DNA from: Chloroflexota bacterium
GTDB taxonomy: Bacteria; Chloroflexota; Anaerolineae; Anaerolineales; Villigracilaceae
NCBI GenBank assembly: GCA_016195815.1
Contig: JACPYX010000001.1
Location: forward strand, 1-64,000
DNA length: 64,000 bases
Direction: 5' to 3'
The notes under the pieces: model-generated
The model's input: only the letters and a program-made list of their open reading frames with translations
Told to the model about the DNA's origin: nothing
Databases searched by the model: none
Part shown: in pieces, positions 8,336-15,818 of the stretch
How positions within the stretch are numbered: the stretch's first letter is position 1
Layout: each line of letters opens with the position of its first letter
Program-made: the position numbers and the translations under genes

Positions 8336-8892
8336 TCATCGCTCCTTCGGTGCGCATCACCGAGCAGGCCGCGCAATCGTTCACGCGCCGCGTTCAACAG
8401 CCATTTGATCGTGCCAGCCGCCGTGCCCGATTGTTCGGCCATTTCCTTCTCGGTCATCTCCAAAAAATATCTTTGGACGATGACCGCCCTCTGACGCGGC
8501 GATAACTTTTGCATGGCATCCCAGATTTGATTCTGGACTTCGATCGACTCCACCTGCGACTCAACCGACTCAACCCGCTCGGCCAATTGCGAAAATAGTT
8601 CCTCCGCATCATCCCCAACTTCAACCTGCCGCGCCGACTTTTGCATCACCTTCACCGAAGCATTGACCACGCTGCGCATGAACCACGGCTCGAACGGACG
8701 CGCCGCGTCGAATCCATTTATCGAGCGATATGCCTGAAGGAAGGAATCCTGCACAGCATCCTCAGCCAGAGCAAGATCCCGCGTGATCAGATAGGCAGCG
8801 CGAACCGCTTTCACCTGAAAGCGCGATACGAGGAATTCCAGTCCGCTGATATCTTTGGCTTTAAGTCGTTGAATGGCTTGTTGTTCGTCCAC
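8332..8892 (-). CDS. ECF-type RNA polymerase sigma factor
   Basis: The 186-aa protein starts at GTG 8892. Sigma region 2 spans about 20-85 (DLALAEDAVQDSFLQAYRSI) and region 4 about 125-180 (LSPRQRAVIVQRYFLEMTEKEMA, then TIKWLLNAARERL). It is translationally coupled to the downstream membrane protein. Upstream on the same strand, an AACC motif (8950-8947) and CGGATA (8932-8927) could form an autoregulated ECF promoter. A long acidic linker (about 95-122) joins the two sigma domains. Confidence 0.9.
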   Translation of the reverse strand: MDEQQAIQRLKAKDISGLEFLVSRFQVKAVRAAYLITRDLALAEDAVQDSFLQAYRSINGFDAARPFEPWFMRSVVNASVKVMQKSARQVEVGDDAEELFSQLAERVESVESQVESIEVQNQIWDAMQKLSPRQRAVIVQRYFLEMTEKEMAEQSGTAAGTIKWLLNAARERLRGLLGDAHRRSDE

Positions 8893-8961
8893 ATCATCCT
8901 CGTAGAGGATCGTCCTCCATTATATTTATCCGATCATACCCGAAAAGGTTGGGTAGTTTTA

Positions 8962-8991
8962 TTGACGATTCACCTGCGCTCATGGTATTAT
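8962..8991 (+). promoter_or_regulatory. Promoter of the infC-rpmI-rplT operon
   Basis: TTGACG (8962-8967), an 18-nt spacer, then TATTAT (8986-8991). The predicted RNA starts just before a small stem-loop, ccagcc-caa-ggctgg (about 9005-9019), located directly upstream of the infC Shine-Dalgarno. Confidence 0.75.
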
Positions 8992-9046
8992 TCGCCCGCT
9001 AAAAACCAGCCCAAGGCTGGGTTTGTATTTGTACAAGGAGAAGCAT

Positions 9047-9610
9047 ATCAGCGCTAACGAATTTCGAGTCAATGAGACCATTCGGGTTCCCGAAGTCCGA
9101 CTGATCGGGCCGAACGGCGAAAACATCGGCGTGGTTTCGATCAAGCAGGCTTTGCAGATCGCCCGCGACGCCGAACTGGATTTGGTGGAGGTTTCTGGGA
9201 ACACCACACCGCCCGTCTGCCGCGTGATGGACTTCGGCAAATTCATTTATGAACGCGCCAAGAAAGAACGCGAAGCCAAAAAGGCGCAGACCAAGATCGA
9301 GATCAAGGAAATCCGCCTGCGGCCCAAGACCAACGAAGCCCATCGCGGCTTCAAAGTGGACGACGCCCGCCGCTGGCTTTTGCAGGGACACAAAGTCCGT
9401 GTGACGGTCAAGTTCCGCGGCCGCGAGATGGATTATCCTGAGATCGCTTTGGAAGATCTGAAAGAGATCGCAACTTCGCTGGCAGATGTGGCTACGATCG
9501 AAATTCCGCCGCAGATGGAAGGCCGTACGATGCTGGTAGTCCTTGCGCCGGGAAAAGTTCCAGCCAAGAAAAAGGAAAAAGCCGACGCGCCGGCCGAAGC
9601 GTCGTCCTGA
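9047..9610 (+). CDS. infC: Translation initiation factor IF-3, AUC start codon
   Basis: The conserved IF-3 sequence begins SANEFRVNETIRVPEVRLIG. The only well-placed initiation site is ATC 9047, 6 nt after AAGGAG (9035-9040). The in-frame TTG at 9023 lies upstream of that Shine-Dalgarno and would add residues not seen in the family. Non-AUG start codons (AUU/AUC/AUA) are an established autoregulatory feature of infC, because IF-3 rejects them. The protein is 187 aa, with an N-domain, a Lys-rich linker (about 70-85) and a C-domain, plus a Lys/Ala-rich tail. It heads a ribosomal operon with rpmI and rplT. Confidence 0.93.
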   Translation: MSANEFRVNETIRVPEVRLIGPNGENIGVVSIKQALQIARDAELDLVEVSGNTTPPVCRVMDFGKFIYERAKKEREAKKAQTKIEIKEIRLRPKTNEAHRGFKVDDARRWLLQGHKVRVTVKFRGREMDYPEIALEDLKEIATSLADVATIEIPPQMEGRTMLVVLAPGKVPAKKKEKADAPAEASS

Positions 9611-9724
9611 GCCGGTCGAAGGATCAGGATAGAGGCGAAAGAGTAGGTTCCACGTGTTAATATCTACGGGATGCTTTGCAAATCAAAGCCCGCAGTTAAT
9701 TTTGTCTGAAAGGAGTACGTTGCT

Positions 9725-9961
9725 GTGACTCGTAAAGCTCCCAAACCTGGGAAAAAGATCAAGCTCAAGACCCACAAAGCGACATCCAAACGTTTTCGCT
9801 TAACCGGCTCGGGCAAGCTCATGCGCACCAAAGGTGGCAAAAGCCATCTGCGCCGCCGAACGTCAAAGCGCACGAAGGCCCAGCTCTCTGAGATGCAAAC
9901 CGTTCATGGTAGTAGCATCATCAAACGAGTGAAGCGCCTGGCGCCGAACATGGAAAAGTAG
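9725..9961 (+). CDS. rpmI: Ribosomal protein bL35
   Basis: The 78-aa basic protein starts at GTG 9725 after AAGGAG. It carries the L35 signature KLKTHKATSKRFRLTGSGK and the RRRTSKR patch. It is the second gene of the infC operon. The N-terminus (MTRKAPKPGKKI) is slightly longer than the usual MPKMKTH form. Confidence 0.95.
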   Translation: MTRKAPKPGKKIKLKTHKATSKRFRLTGSGKLMRTKGGKSHLRRRTSKRTKAQLSEMQTVHGSSIIKRVKRLAPNMEK

Positions 9962-10073
9962 CAGGGTCGTCCCTGCCAAAGAATCTATTCAAATTTTATT
10001 TGCGGCTTTTGGGTGTACGCAACTGGCGCGCTGACGCAGCCGCCGACGCCCATGAGTTTGCAGGAGAGAACAA

Positions 10074-10418
10074 ATGACCAGAATTAAAGGCGGCCCATTC
10101 GGCCACCGTCGTCACAAGAAAATTTTAAAGATCACCAAAGGCCAGCGCGGCGCGAAGCATTTGCTTTTCAAGCGCGCCAACGAGGCCATGCTCAAAAGCC
10201 TGTGGTACGCCACGCGCGACCGCCGAGTTCGCAAGCGCGACCTGCGCAAGTTGTGGATCGCCCGCATCAACGCGGCGGCCCGCCTGAACGGCACCACCTA
10301 CAGCCGTCTGGTATCGGCGATGAAGAAAGCGAACATCGTCCTCAACCGCAAGATGCTTTCCGATCTCGCCATCCGCGACCCGAAAGCATTCGCGGCGGTG
10401 GTTGCAAAAACCAGGTAG
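10074..10418 (+). CDS. rplT: Ribosomal protein bL20
   Basis: The 114-aa protein shows typical L20 blocks: [21 protein letters not shown], then the [22 protein letters not shown] stretch with SRL and NRKMLSDLA. The 112-nt rpmI-rplT spacer has no gene. In other bacteria L20 autoregulates this operon by binding its own leader, but I cannot identify a binding site here. The gene ends just before a strong terminator. Confidence 0.97.
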   Translation: MTRIKGGPFGHRRHKKILKITKGQRGAKHLLFKRANEAMLKSLWYATRDRRVRKRDLRKLWIARINAAARLNGTTYSRLVSAMKKANIVLNRKMLSDLAIRDPKAFAAVVAKTR

Positions 10419-10423
10419 AAAAT

Positions 10424-10456
10424 GTAGAGCGAGATCATTTCTCGCTCTACTCTTTT
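10424..10456 (+). terminator. Terminator of the infC operon; a palindrome also found elsewhere
   Basis: Stem gtagagcgaga (10424-10434) pairs perfectly with 10440-10450 (loop tcatt) and is followed by TCTTTT. Nearly the same palindrome occurs inside the coding region of the GT2 gene at 45268-45293. Confidence 0.85.
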
Positions 10457-10475
10457 AACGGGGTAAAATATTTAC

Positions 10476-11039
10476 ATGAACAAAGTTTTGGCAGATCGAA
10501 CTCTCCCAACCGGACAAACTCTTCAAATCGTCCAAGGCGATCTTACAACTGAAACGACCGATGCCATCGTCAATGCGGCCAACGAGCATTTGCAACATGG
10601 AGGCGGCGTGGCTTGGGCAATCACGCAACGCGGAGGCGAAATCATCCAACAAGAATCGGATGCATGGATTCGCAAGCACGGGCCCGTCACCCACTCGCAT
10701 CCGGCCTGGACTTCGGGCGGGCTACTGCCTGCGAAATACGTGATCCACGCGGTCGGCCCGGTCTGGGGCGACGGTAATGAGGATGAAAAATTGTCGGCGG
10801 CAGTTCACGGGTCGTTGGAAGTTGCGGACGCGCTGCATCTTTTATCCATTTCCCTGCCAGCGATTTCCACAGGAATTTTTGGCTTTCCAAAAGACCGCGC
10901 GGCGGGAATCATTTTTTCAACCATCAAAAATTATTTTGCTCATCACGAAACTGGAATCAAATTGGTCAGGCTGGTTTTATTCGACGAATCAACCATTCGG
11001 GCTTTTATGTCTTACTGGGCCGACAAATCGAATTCTTGA
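10476..11039 (+). CDS. Macrodomain protein (ADP-ribose / O-acetyl-ADP-ribose hydrolase type)
   Basis: The 187-aa single-domain protein shows the macrodomain signatures IVQGDLTTETTDAIVNAAN, then HGGGVAWAI in place of the more common GGGGVDGAI, then VIHAVGPVW and PAISTGIFGFP. It probably binds ADP-ribose and may remove ADP-ribose or acetyl groups from it. The Asn pair in NAAN and the glycine-rich loop are retained. It lies directly upstream of a SpoU-type methyltransferase (16 nt), so the two may be co-transcribed. Confidence 0.9.
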   Translation: MNKVLADRTLPTGQTLQIVQGDLTTETTDAIVNAANEHLQHGGGVAWAITQRGGEIIQQESDAWIRKHGPVTHSHPAWTSGGLLPAKYVIHAVGPVWGDGNEDEKLSAAVHGSLEVADALHLLSISLPAISTGIFGFPKDRAAGIIFSTIKNYFAHHETGIKLVRLVLFDESTIRAFMSYWADKSNS

Positions 11040-11055
11040 AATTGATCAGGCATTG

Positions 11056-11835
11056 ATGATCTCATCTTCACAAAATTCCAAAATCAAACTGGTTCGCACA
11101 CTGACAGGCCGCCCAAAAGAACGGCGGGACGCAGGCGCATTTTTGGCTGAGGGCGTGCGTCTCGTGGAGGATGCGTCTGCCGCGAATTGGCCGTTTCGAT
11201 TTATTTTGTACAGCGACGAATCGAGCGAACGGGGAAAAGATTTGATAAAAAAGTTGGCAGAAAAAAATGTGGAGGCGGAGAAAGTAGAAAGCAGTTTATT
11301 GCAATCACTCACTGAAACCGAAACTTCGCAAGGGATCATCGCTGTTCTTGAATTTACCAATTTACCAATTCCCAATTCACCCAACTTCATTCTGATCACC
11401 GATTCCATCCGCGACCCCGGAAATCTCGGCGCGCTTCTGCGCAGCGCGGACGCGGCCGGTGTGCAAGCCGTTTTGATTCCGCCTGAAACCACGGATGCCT
11501 TCGCGCCGAAGGTCGTGCGCGCCGGGATGGGCGCACATTTTCGATTGCCAATTCATTCGATGGCGTGGGACGAAATTCGCCGGCGCACAAAAGATTTGAA
11601 AATTTATCTGGCCGACATGGACGGTCAATCCTGCTGGGAAACGGATTTCAAGTCACCGCTGGCGTTAATTGTTGGCGGCGAGGCCGAGGGCGCGAGCGAG
11701 GACGCCAGAAAACTGGCAAATGTTTTTGTCAAAATCCCAATGGCTGGAAAAACCGAATCGCTGAACGCGGCAGTGGCCGGGTCCGTGTTGATGTTTGAAG
11801 TGATGAGGCAGAGAACAGTAACCAGTAATCAGTGA
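11056..11835 (+). CDS. SpoU/TrmH-family RNA 2'-O-methyltransferase
   Basis: The start is ATG 11056 (MISSSQNSKIKLVRTL), giving 259 aa. An N-terminal substrate-binding region (about 1-95) is followed by the SPOUT knot with the three family motifs: SIRDPGNLGALLRSADAAG, LIVGGEAEG, and IPMAGKTESLNAAVAGSVLMFE. It methylates a ribose 2'-OH in rRNA or tRNA with AdoMet; the exact nucleotide cannot be told. Two 7-8 nt repeat arrays affect the gene. One is in frame (11356-11377, encoding the FTNLPIPNSPN loop between the two domains). The other covers the last codons and the stop (11813-11840). Confidence 0.9.
   Translation: MISSSQNSKIKLVRTLTGRPKERRDAGAFLAEGVRLVEDASAANWPFRFILYSDESSERGKDLIKKLAEKNVEAEKVESSLLQSLTETETSQGIIAVLEFTNLPIPNSPNFILITDSIRDPGNLGALLRSADAAGVQAVLIPPETTDAFAPKVVRAGMGAHFRLPIHSMAWDEIRRRTKDLKIYLADMDGQSCWETDFKSPLALIVGGEAEGASEDARKLANVFVKIPMAGKTESLNAAVAGSVLMFEVMRQRTVTSNQ
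11356..11377. repeat. In-frame 7-8 nt repeat in the SpoU gene
   Basis: The units accaatt, accaatt and cccaatt repeat at 8- and 7-nt intervals, then decay into cacccaactt. They encode the Asn/Pro-rich interdomain loop. Confidence 0.55.
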
Positions 11836-11840
11836 GCAGT
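11813..11840. repeat. Heptamer array spanning the SpoU stop codon
   Basis: Four clean units gaacagt, aaccagt, aatcagt, gagcagt. The array encodes the last residues of the methyltransferase, supplies its stop TGA (11833-11835) and ends 2 nt before the DUF711 ATG. Confidence 0.8.
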
Positions 11841-11842
11841 CT

Positions 11843-13063
11843 ATGAAAATCCGCTCGATCACCTATTTCTGCAATCCTAGCTATCCGCTCGACGAAAAAG
11901 TTTTACGTCAAGCCGGAGAGTTTTTGGCCAAGGCCAAGTCCGCTTACGAGGCCGCGGGCTACGAAGTCCAAACCACGCGGCTGGCGACGGTTCCATTTCC
12001 AAAACTGCTGGGCGAAAAACAAATCAATGACCTGCCAAAATTGGCACAGCAATTTACTCAACTCATCGAACAAAACGGAATCGAATACGCGTCGCTTGGG
12101 CCTGCAGTGCCAGAATCGCCGCGCAGTTATCAGGTCATTCCCGAAGCGATTGCCGCGAGTCAAAATATTTTCTTTGGCGGGATCATGGCAGATGAAAAGA
12201 TCCACCTTGATGCGATCCGCGCCTGCGCCGAAGTGATCGTCAAGTCCGCGCCGCTCGACCCGAACGGCTTCGCCAATTTGCGTTTCGCCGCGCTGGCAAA
12301 TGTCAAGGCGGGCGCGCCGTTCTTCCCAGCCGCGTATCATGATAGCAACAATCCATCATTCGCGATTGCAACCGAAGCCGCGGATTTAGCGGTCAGCGCT
12401 TTTGATGGACAAAAGACCGTAGACGGTGGACGAAGAGCCTTGATCGAATCCATCACCAAACATGGACAAGTCATCTCGGCAACTGCTACTCAACTACCAA
12501 CTGTCAACTCGCGACTCCCAACTTTTTTCGGCATTGACTTCTCCCTGGCGCCTTTCCCCGACGATGCACATTCGCTCGGCAACGCGGTTGAAAAAATGGG
12601 CATCCCGAAAATCGGCCTGCACGGATCACTGGCCGCCGCCGCCATCCTGACCGAAGCGGTTGATCGCGCCGATTTCCCGCACACCGGCTTCAGCGGATTT
12701 TTGCAACCCGTGCTTGAAGATTCCGTCCTTGCCCGGCGCGCCGCCGAAGGCGCACTGACCATCAAAGACCTTTTGCTTTATTCAACCGTCTGCGGCACCG
12801 GCTTGGACACTGTGCCTCTGCCCGGCGATACGACCGCCGGACAAATCATCCCGCTTCTGCTCGATCTTTGCGCGCTTGCGCTGCGTCTCGACAAACCACT
12901 GACCGCGCGCCTGATGCCTGTCCCCGGTAAAAAAGCAGGCGATGCGACCAACTTCGATTTTGGATTCTTTGCCAACAGCAAAGTGATGGCATTGGACGCA
13001 ATGCCTTTGATTTCTTCGCTTGGCGGGGATGAAACATTTTCAATTCAATCGCGCACAAAATAA
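11843..13063 (+). CDS. DUF711 / UPF0210 family protein
   Basis: The 406-aa protein belongs to the DUF711 (UPF0210) family of uncharacterised bacterial and archaeal proteins, related to the pyruvate formate-lyase fold. Visible features are MKIRSITYFCNPSYPLDE, LAPFPDDAHSLGNAVEKMG, a Gly/Thr-rich DLLLYSTVCGTGLDTVPLPGDT segment and the C-terminal PGKKAGDATNFDFG. Function is not established. Between the two halves, two heptamer arrays run in frame (12415-12435 and 12488-12522) and encode KTVDGGRRA and the segment around TQLPTVNSRLPT, which look like inserted loops. ATG 11843 follows the repeat array directly and no good Shine-Dalgarno is visible. Confidence 0.85.
   Translation: MKIRSITYFCNPSYPLDEKVLRQAGEFLAKAKSAYEAAGYEVQTTRLATVPFPKLLGEKQINDLPKLAQQFTQLIEQNGIEYASLGPAVPESPRSYQVIPEAIAASQNIFFGGIMADEKIHLDAIRACAEVIVKSAPLDPNGFANLRFAALANVKAGAPFFPAAYHDSNNPSFAIATEAADLAVSAFDGQKTVDGGRRALIESITKHGQVISATATQLPTVNSRLPTFFGIDFSLAPFPDDAHSLGNAVEKMGIPKIGLHGSLAAAAILTEAVDRADFPHTGFSGFLQPVLEDSVLARRAAEGALTIKDLLLYSTVCGTGLDTVPLPGDTTAGQIIPLLLDLCALALRLDKPLTARLMPVPGKKAGDATNFDFGFFANSKVMALDAMPLISSLGGDETFSIQSRTK
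12415..12435. repeat. In-frame heptamer array in the DUF711 gene (first)
   Basis: Units gaccgta, gacggtg and gacgaag. Three heptamers equal seven codons, so the reading frame is kept. Confidence 0.55.
12488..12522. repeat. In-frame heptamer array in the DUF711 gene (second)
   Basis: Five units of pattern NNNcaac or NNNcgac: actcaac, taccaac, tgtcaac, tcgcgac, tcccaac. Confidence 0.75.
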
Positions 13064-13134
13064 GAAGGGCAAAATGTATCGGTTATAATTCGTGCGTAAG
13101 AGCTGGTCCCATTTCCTTACACTGGAGGTGTCTT

Positions 13135-14052
13135 GTGGATCTCTCGAAGCACGCATTCTTTGAGGGAAAAATCGTTCCGCTTGCGGACGCAAAAATCAGC
13201 ATTGCCACGCATGGCTTTCTTTATGGTACAGCCGTATTCGGCGGCATGAGGGCTTACTGGAACGAAGAGAAGAAACGTCTCTTCGTTTTTCGTCCTCACG
13301 ACCATTACAGGCGTTTGCTTCACTCGGCGCGTATGATGGCAATGCAAACAAGTTACGACGAAGAAAGTTTGGTCCAAATAATGCTCGATGTGCTGCGTAC
13401 CGATCACTGGCAGCAGGATATTTATTTCCGCCCGTCGTTTTATAAAGCGGACCTCGGTATCGGCGTGCGCCTGCACGACCTGAAGGATGAGTTCTGCATC
13501 TTCGTCATCCCATTTGAAAAATACGTCAAGAACGATACAAACGCGCATGTGACAATTTCGTCATGGCGGCGCATTGACGACAACATGATTCCCGCGCGCG
13601 GAAAAGTTTCGGGCGCGTATGCCAACTCGGCCCTGATAAAAACCGACGCCAACCGCGCCGGGTTCGATGAAGCATTAGTCCTGGACCAGAACGGTCATCT
13701 CTCTGAAGGCTCGGCCATGAATATTTTTATGGTGCGCGATGACAAGCTGGTGACCCCGCCCGTAACAGACAATATTCTCGAAGGAATCACGCGCCGCTCG
13801 ATCATTGAACTGGCCCGCAACGAGCTGGGGCTTGAAGTGGTGGAGCGTTCGATTGACCGCACCGAGGCTTTTATCTGCGAGGAGTTTTTTATGACGGGCA
13901 CTGCCGCGCAAGTGGTGGCCGTCACAAAAATTGATCATAGGCCTGTCGGCATCGGCACGATGGGACCTGTCACAATGAAGCTCCGCCAAATGTTCGACGA
14001 TGCGGTGCGCGCAAAGAATCCGAAATACGAAAAATGGAATCTGATGGTTTAG
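13135..14052 (+). CDS. ilvE: Branched-chain amino acid aminotransferase (class IV)
   Basis: The 305-aa PLP enzyme starts at GTG 13135 after GGAGGTG. The class IV fold shows THGFLYGTAVFGGMRAY, the PLP Lys at K157 (RGKVSGAYANSAL), EALVLDQNGHLSEGSAMNIF, NILEGITRRSIIELA and EFFMTGTAAQVVAV. It transaminates Leu, Ile and Val with 2-oxoglutarate. The Glu of SEGSAMN and the Thr-Gly-Thr of the phosphate-binding loop are present. It ends at a bidirectional terminator facing the gene at 14108. Confidence 0.93.
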   Translation: MDLSKHAFFEGKIVPLADAKISIATHGFLYGTAVFGGMRAYWNEEKKRLFVFRPHDHYRRLLHSARMMAMQTSYDEESLVQIMLDVLRTDHWQQDIYFRPSFYKADLGIGVRLHDLKDEFCIFVIPFEKYVKNDTNAHVTISSWRRIDDNMIPARGKVSGAYANSALIKTDANRAGFDEALVLDQNGHLSEGSAMNIFMVRDDKLVTPPVTDNILEGITRRSIIELARNELGLEVVERSIDRTEAFICEEFFMTGTAAQVVAVTKIDHRPVGIGTMGPVTMKLRQMFDDAVRAKNPKYEKWNLMV

Positions 14053-14067
14053 TTTTTTTTCAGAAAT

Positions 14068-14107
14068 AAAAAAAGCTGTCATCTTCACGATGACAGCTTT
14101 TTTTATT
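14068..14107. terminator. Bidirectional terminator after ilvE
   Basis: The core stem gctgtcatc (14075-14083) pairs with 14089-14097 and is flanked by A7 on the left and T7 on the right, so it works in both directions. Confidence 0.95.
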
Positions 14108-14839
14108 TCAACGATTCTTTTTGAAACGGATCAGGGTCAGATTTTTCTTGCAATCGTTATAAGTTGTGATGTATACATTATCAGCCAGCGGCAAACCGGC
14201 CTGGTCGAGCAGTTGAACGTACAACGTTTTCGAGGAAGCAACCGGGGCAGTGCCAAGCACAAACTCAAAACCCGATTTTCCATAATCCGGGCTTACACCG
14301 CTAACAGTGGTCACATTGATTATCTTGCCTCCCAATGTCCCGACAATGCGAACGACCATGCCAACAATTGGGCTGTTATTTGCATCGTCTACCGTTCCTC
14401 CAACTCCCTGCCAGTTACAACCCTGATCTATCAAATGTGGAATGATCACGCTTTCAATGGTATTCAAAGATGAACTAAACGGAGCCTTGGGTGTATTCGT
14501 AGGCTGGGGCGTCCTGGTCGGAGGCACGAGCAAAACCGGAGTATTGGATGGCGCGATGGTAATCAACGGAGCGAGTGTGCCAGTGGGCGTTGTGCTAAAG
14601 GTGGTCGCGGTCCATGTTGGCTGAAGCTGGATCGGCCCAATCGTCGCAGTTGGAGGGCCAAACACAGACGCCGGAGGAAGCGGATTCAAAGGCGTGTTCG
14701 GATTGATGAAAATCAACGCAAAATAACCGCCAATGAACAACGTGATAATCAACACCAGAATGGACAACATATCCCACAAACTGAATTGTGAGCCTGGCCG
14801 CTTAACCGGTTGTTCGTCTTTGAAATCAAAATTATCCAT
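14108..14839 (-). CDS. Membrane-anchored protein of unknown function with Thr/Pro linker
   Basis: The 243-aa protein has a cytoplasmic start (MDNFDFKDEQPVKRPG), one membrane segment (about 24-47) and a Thr/Pro-rich stalk (about 55-118). The globular C-terminal domain (about 125-243) contains two Cys (GCNWQGVGG and YNDCKK) that could form a disulfide. The domain pattern GVGGTVDDANNSPIVGMVVRIVG resembles carboxypeptidase-regulatory-like beta-sandwich folds, but I do not recognise the family with certainty. It is 14 nt downstream of the parvulin-like lipoprotein gene on the same strand. Confidence 0.65.
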   Translation of the reverse strand: MDNFDFKDEQPVKRPGSQFSLWDMLSILVLIITLFIGGYFALIFINPNTPLNPLPPASVFGPPTATIGPIQLQPTWTATTFSTTPTGTLAPLITIAPSNTPVLLVPPTRTPQPTNTPKAPFSSSLNTIESVIIPHLIDQGCNWQGVGGTVDDANNSPIVGMVVRIVGTLGGKIINVTTVSGVSPDYGKSGFEFVLGTAPVASSKTLYVQLLDQAGLPLADNVYITTYNDCKKNLTLIRFKKNR

Positions 14840-14853
14840 GAATCACTCCAAAA

Positions 14854-15750
14854 TCAAGGGGCCAATACAACCGCCGCCTGCGCGCGCTGTTGCGCCACCC
14901 AATCTCTCAACGCCCGTTTCTGTTGAGACAAAAACGCGTCCGGCGAAAGCTGATGCTGCGAGTCGCGCTCCAGCACTTTGATAATATGAAACCCTGTATC
15001 GGTCTGGATTACCTCGCTAAACTGACCTGCCTGCAAACTGAACGCGGCAGTCTCGATCTTCGAGTCCAGCAGGAAACCTTTTGGGAACCAGCCCAAATCG
15101 CCGCGCGTGTTTGGGTCATATTTTAAAGCCAGCTCATTGAAATCAGCGCCGCCTTTCAATTGAGCAAACACAGTTTGGGCGTCATCAGCATTGAAGATCA
15201 AAATCTGTTGGGCATGCACCTGGTCTGCGGCAGTCGAAACTGCGCCCACAATTTTGTCTCGCATCCAGGCTGCTTCTGCAGAGCGCTTCAATGCTGTGCG
15301 GAAGGATGCATCGGTATAGCCGCGATCAGACTCCCACGCGGATAATTTGTCTGCGCCGCCCAGTTGATTTGCCAGCGCGTCCTCGCGGGATTGTAAAGCG
15401 GATTCCGATAAATCGAAGCCCGCGGCCTTTGCGCCTTGCGCCAGCAAAACCTGCGCGATCAAATCTTCAATTACAGTTTTACTTGCATCCGCGTCACTGA
15501 CAGTTTTTCCAAGCGCGGTCTGCGCGGATTTATATCGCGCCAGTTCGGCCTGAAATTCCGCCACACTGACACCCTCCCCGTTGACGGTCAGAGCCATCGG
15601 TTCAGGGGTGGCGGTTGGAGGCACAGGCGTAGCAGTCGGCCCGAGAGGCGTCGGCGTAGCTTTGGTCCCAAAAGAAGCGCAGGCAGAAAGGCCCAAGGCC
15701 AGGAGCAAAGTCAGTTGAATCAGAATTGCGCGGGGGCGGTGAAAAAACAT
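14854..15750 (-). CDS. SurA/PrsA-like peptidyl-prolyl isomerase lipoprotein
   Basis: The 298-aa protein has a lipoprotein signal (lipobox LSAC, Cys about 24) and a Thr/Pro linker. A SurA_N-like helical chaperone segment (about 55-160) precedes one parvulin domain (about 172-265; VHAQQILIF, ADFNELALKYDPNTRGDLGWFPKG, GQFSEVIQTDTGFHIIKVLERD). It assists folding of exported proteins at the outer face of the membrane. It is followed by the TP-rich protein at 14108 and preceded by groEL, separated by a palindrome. Confidence 0.88.
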   Translation of the reverse strand: MFFHRPRAILIQLTLLLALGLSACASFGTKATPTPLGPTATPVPPTATPEPMALTVNGEGVSVAEFQAELARYKSAQTALGKTVSDADASKTVIEDLIAQVLLAQGAKAAGFDLSESALQSREDALANQLGGADKLSAWESDRGYTDASFRTALKRSAEAAWMRDKIVGAVSTAADQVHAQQILIFNADDAQTVFAQLKGGADFNELALKYDPNTRGDLGWFPKGFLLDSKIETAAFSLQAGQFSEVIQTDTGFHIIKVLERDSQHQLSPDAFLSQQKRALRDWVAQQRAQAAVVLAP

Positions 15751-15777
15751 CGTCCAGATTATACCAATTAAAAATCA

Positions 15778-15803
15778 TAGGGGCGCAGCGTGCTGCGCCC
15801 CTA
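15778..15803 (-). terminator. Palindrome, likely terminator of groESL
   Basis: A 12-bp perfect stem (15778-15789 with 15792-15803) lies 16 nt after the groEL stop. On the - strand it is followed by ATGATTTTTAATT, so it can act as an intrinsic terminator. Similar GC-rich palindromes may be dispersed repeats. Confidence 0.7.
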
Positions 15804-15818
15804 CATGGGTTATTCGGT

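Noticed and set aside
9023-9046. TTG 9023 as the infC start
   Set aside because: It lies upstream of the AAGGAG site and would translate through it. IF-3 homologs begin where ATC 9047 is.
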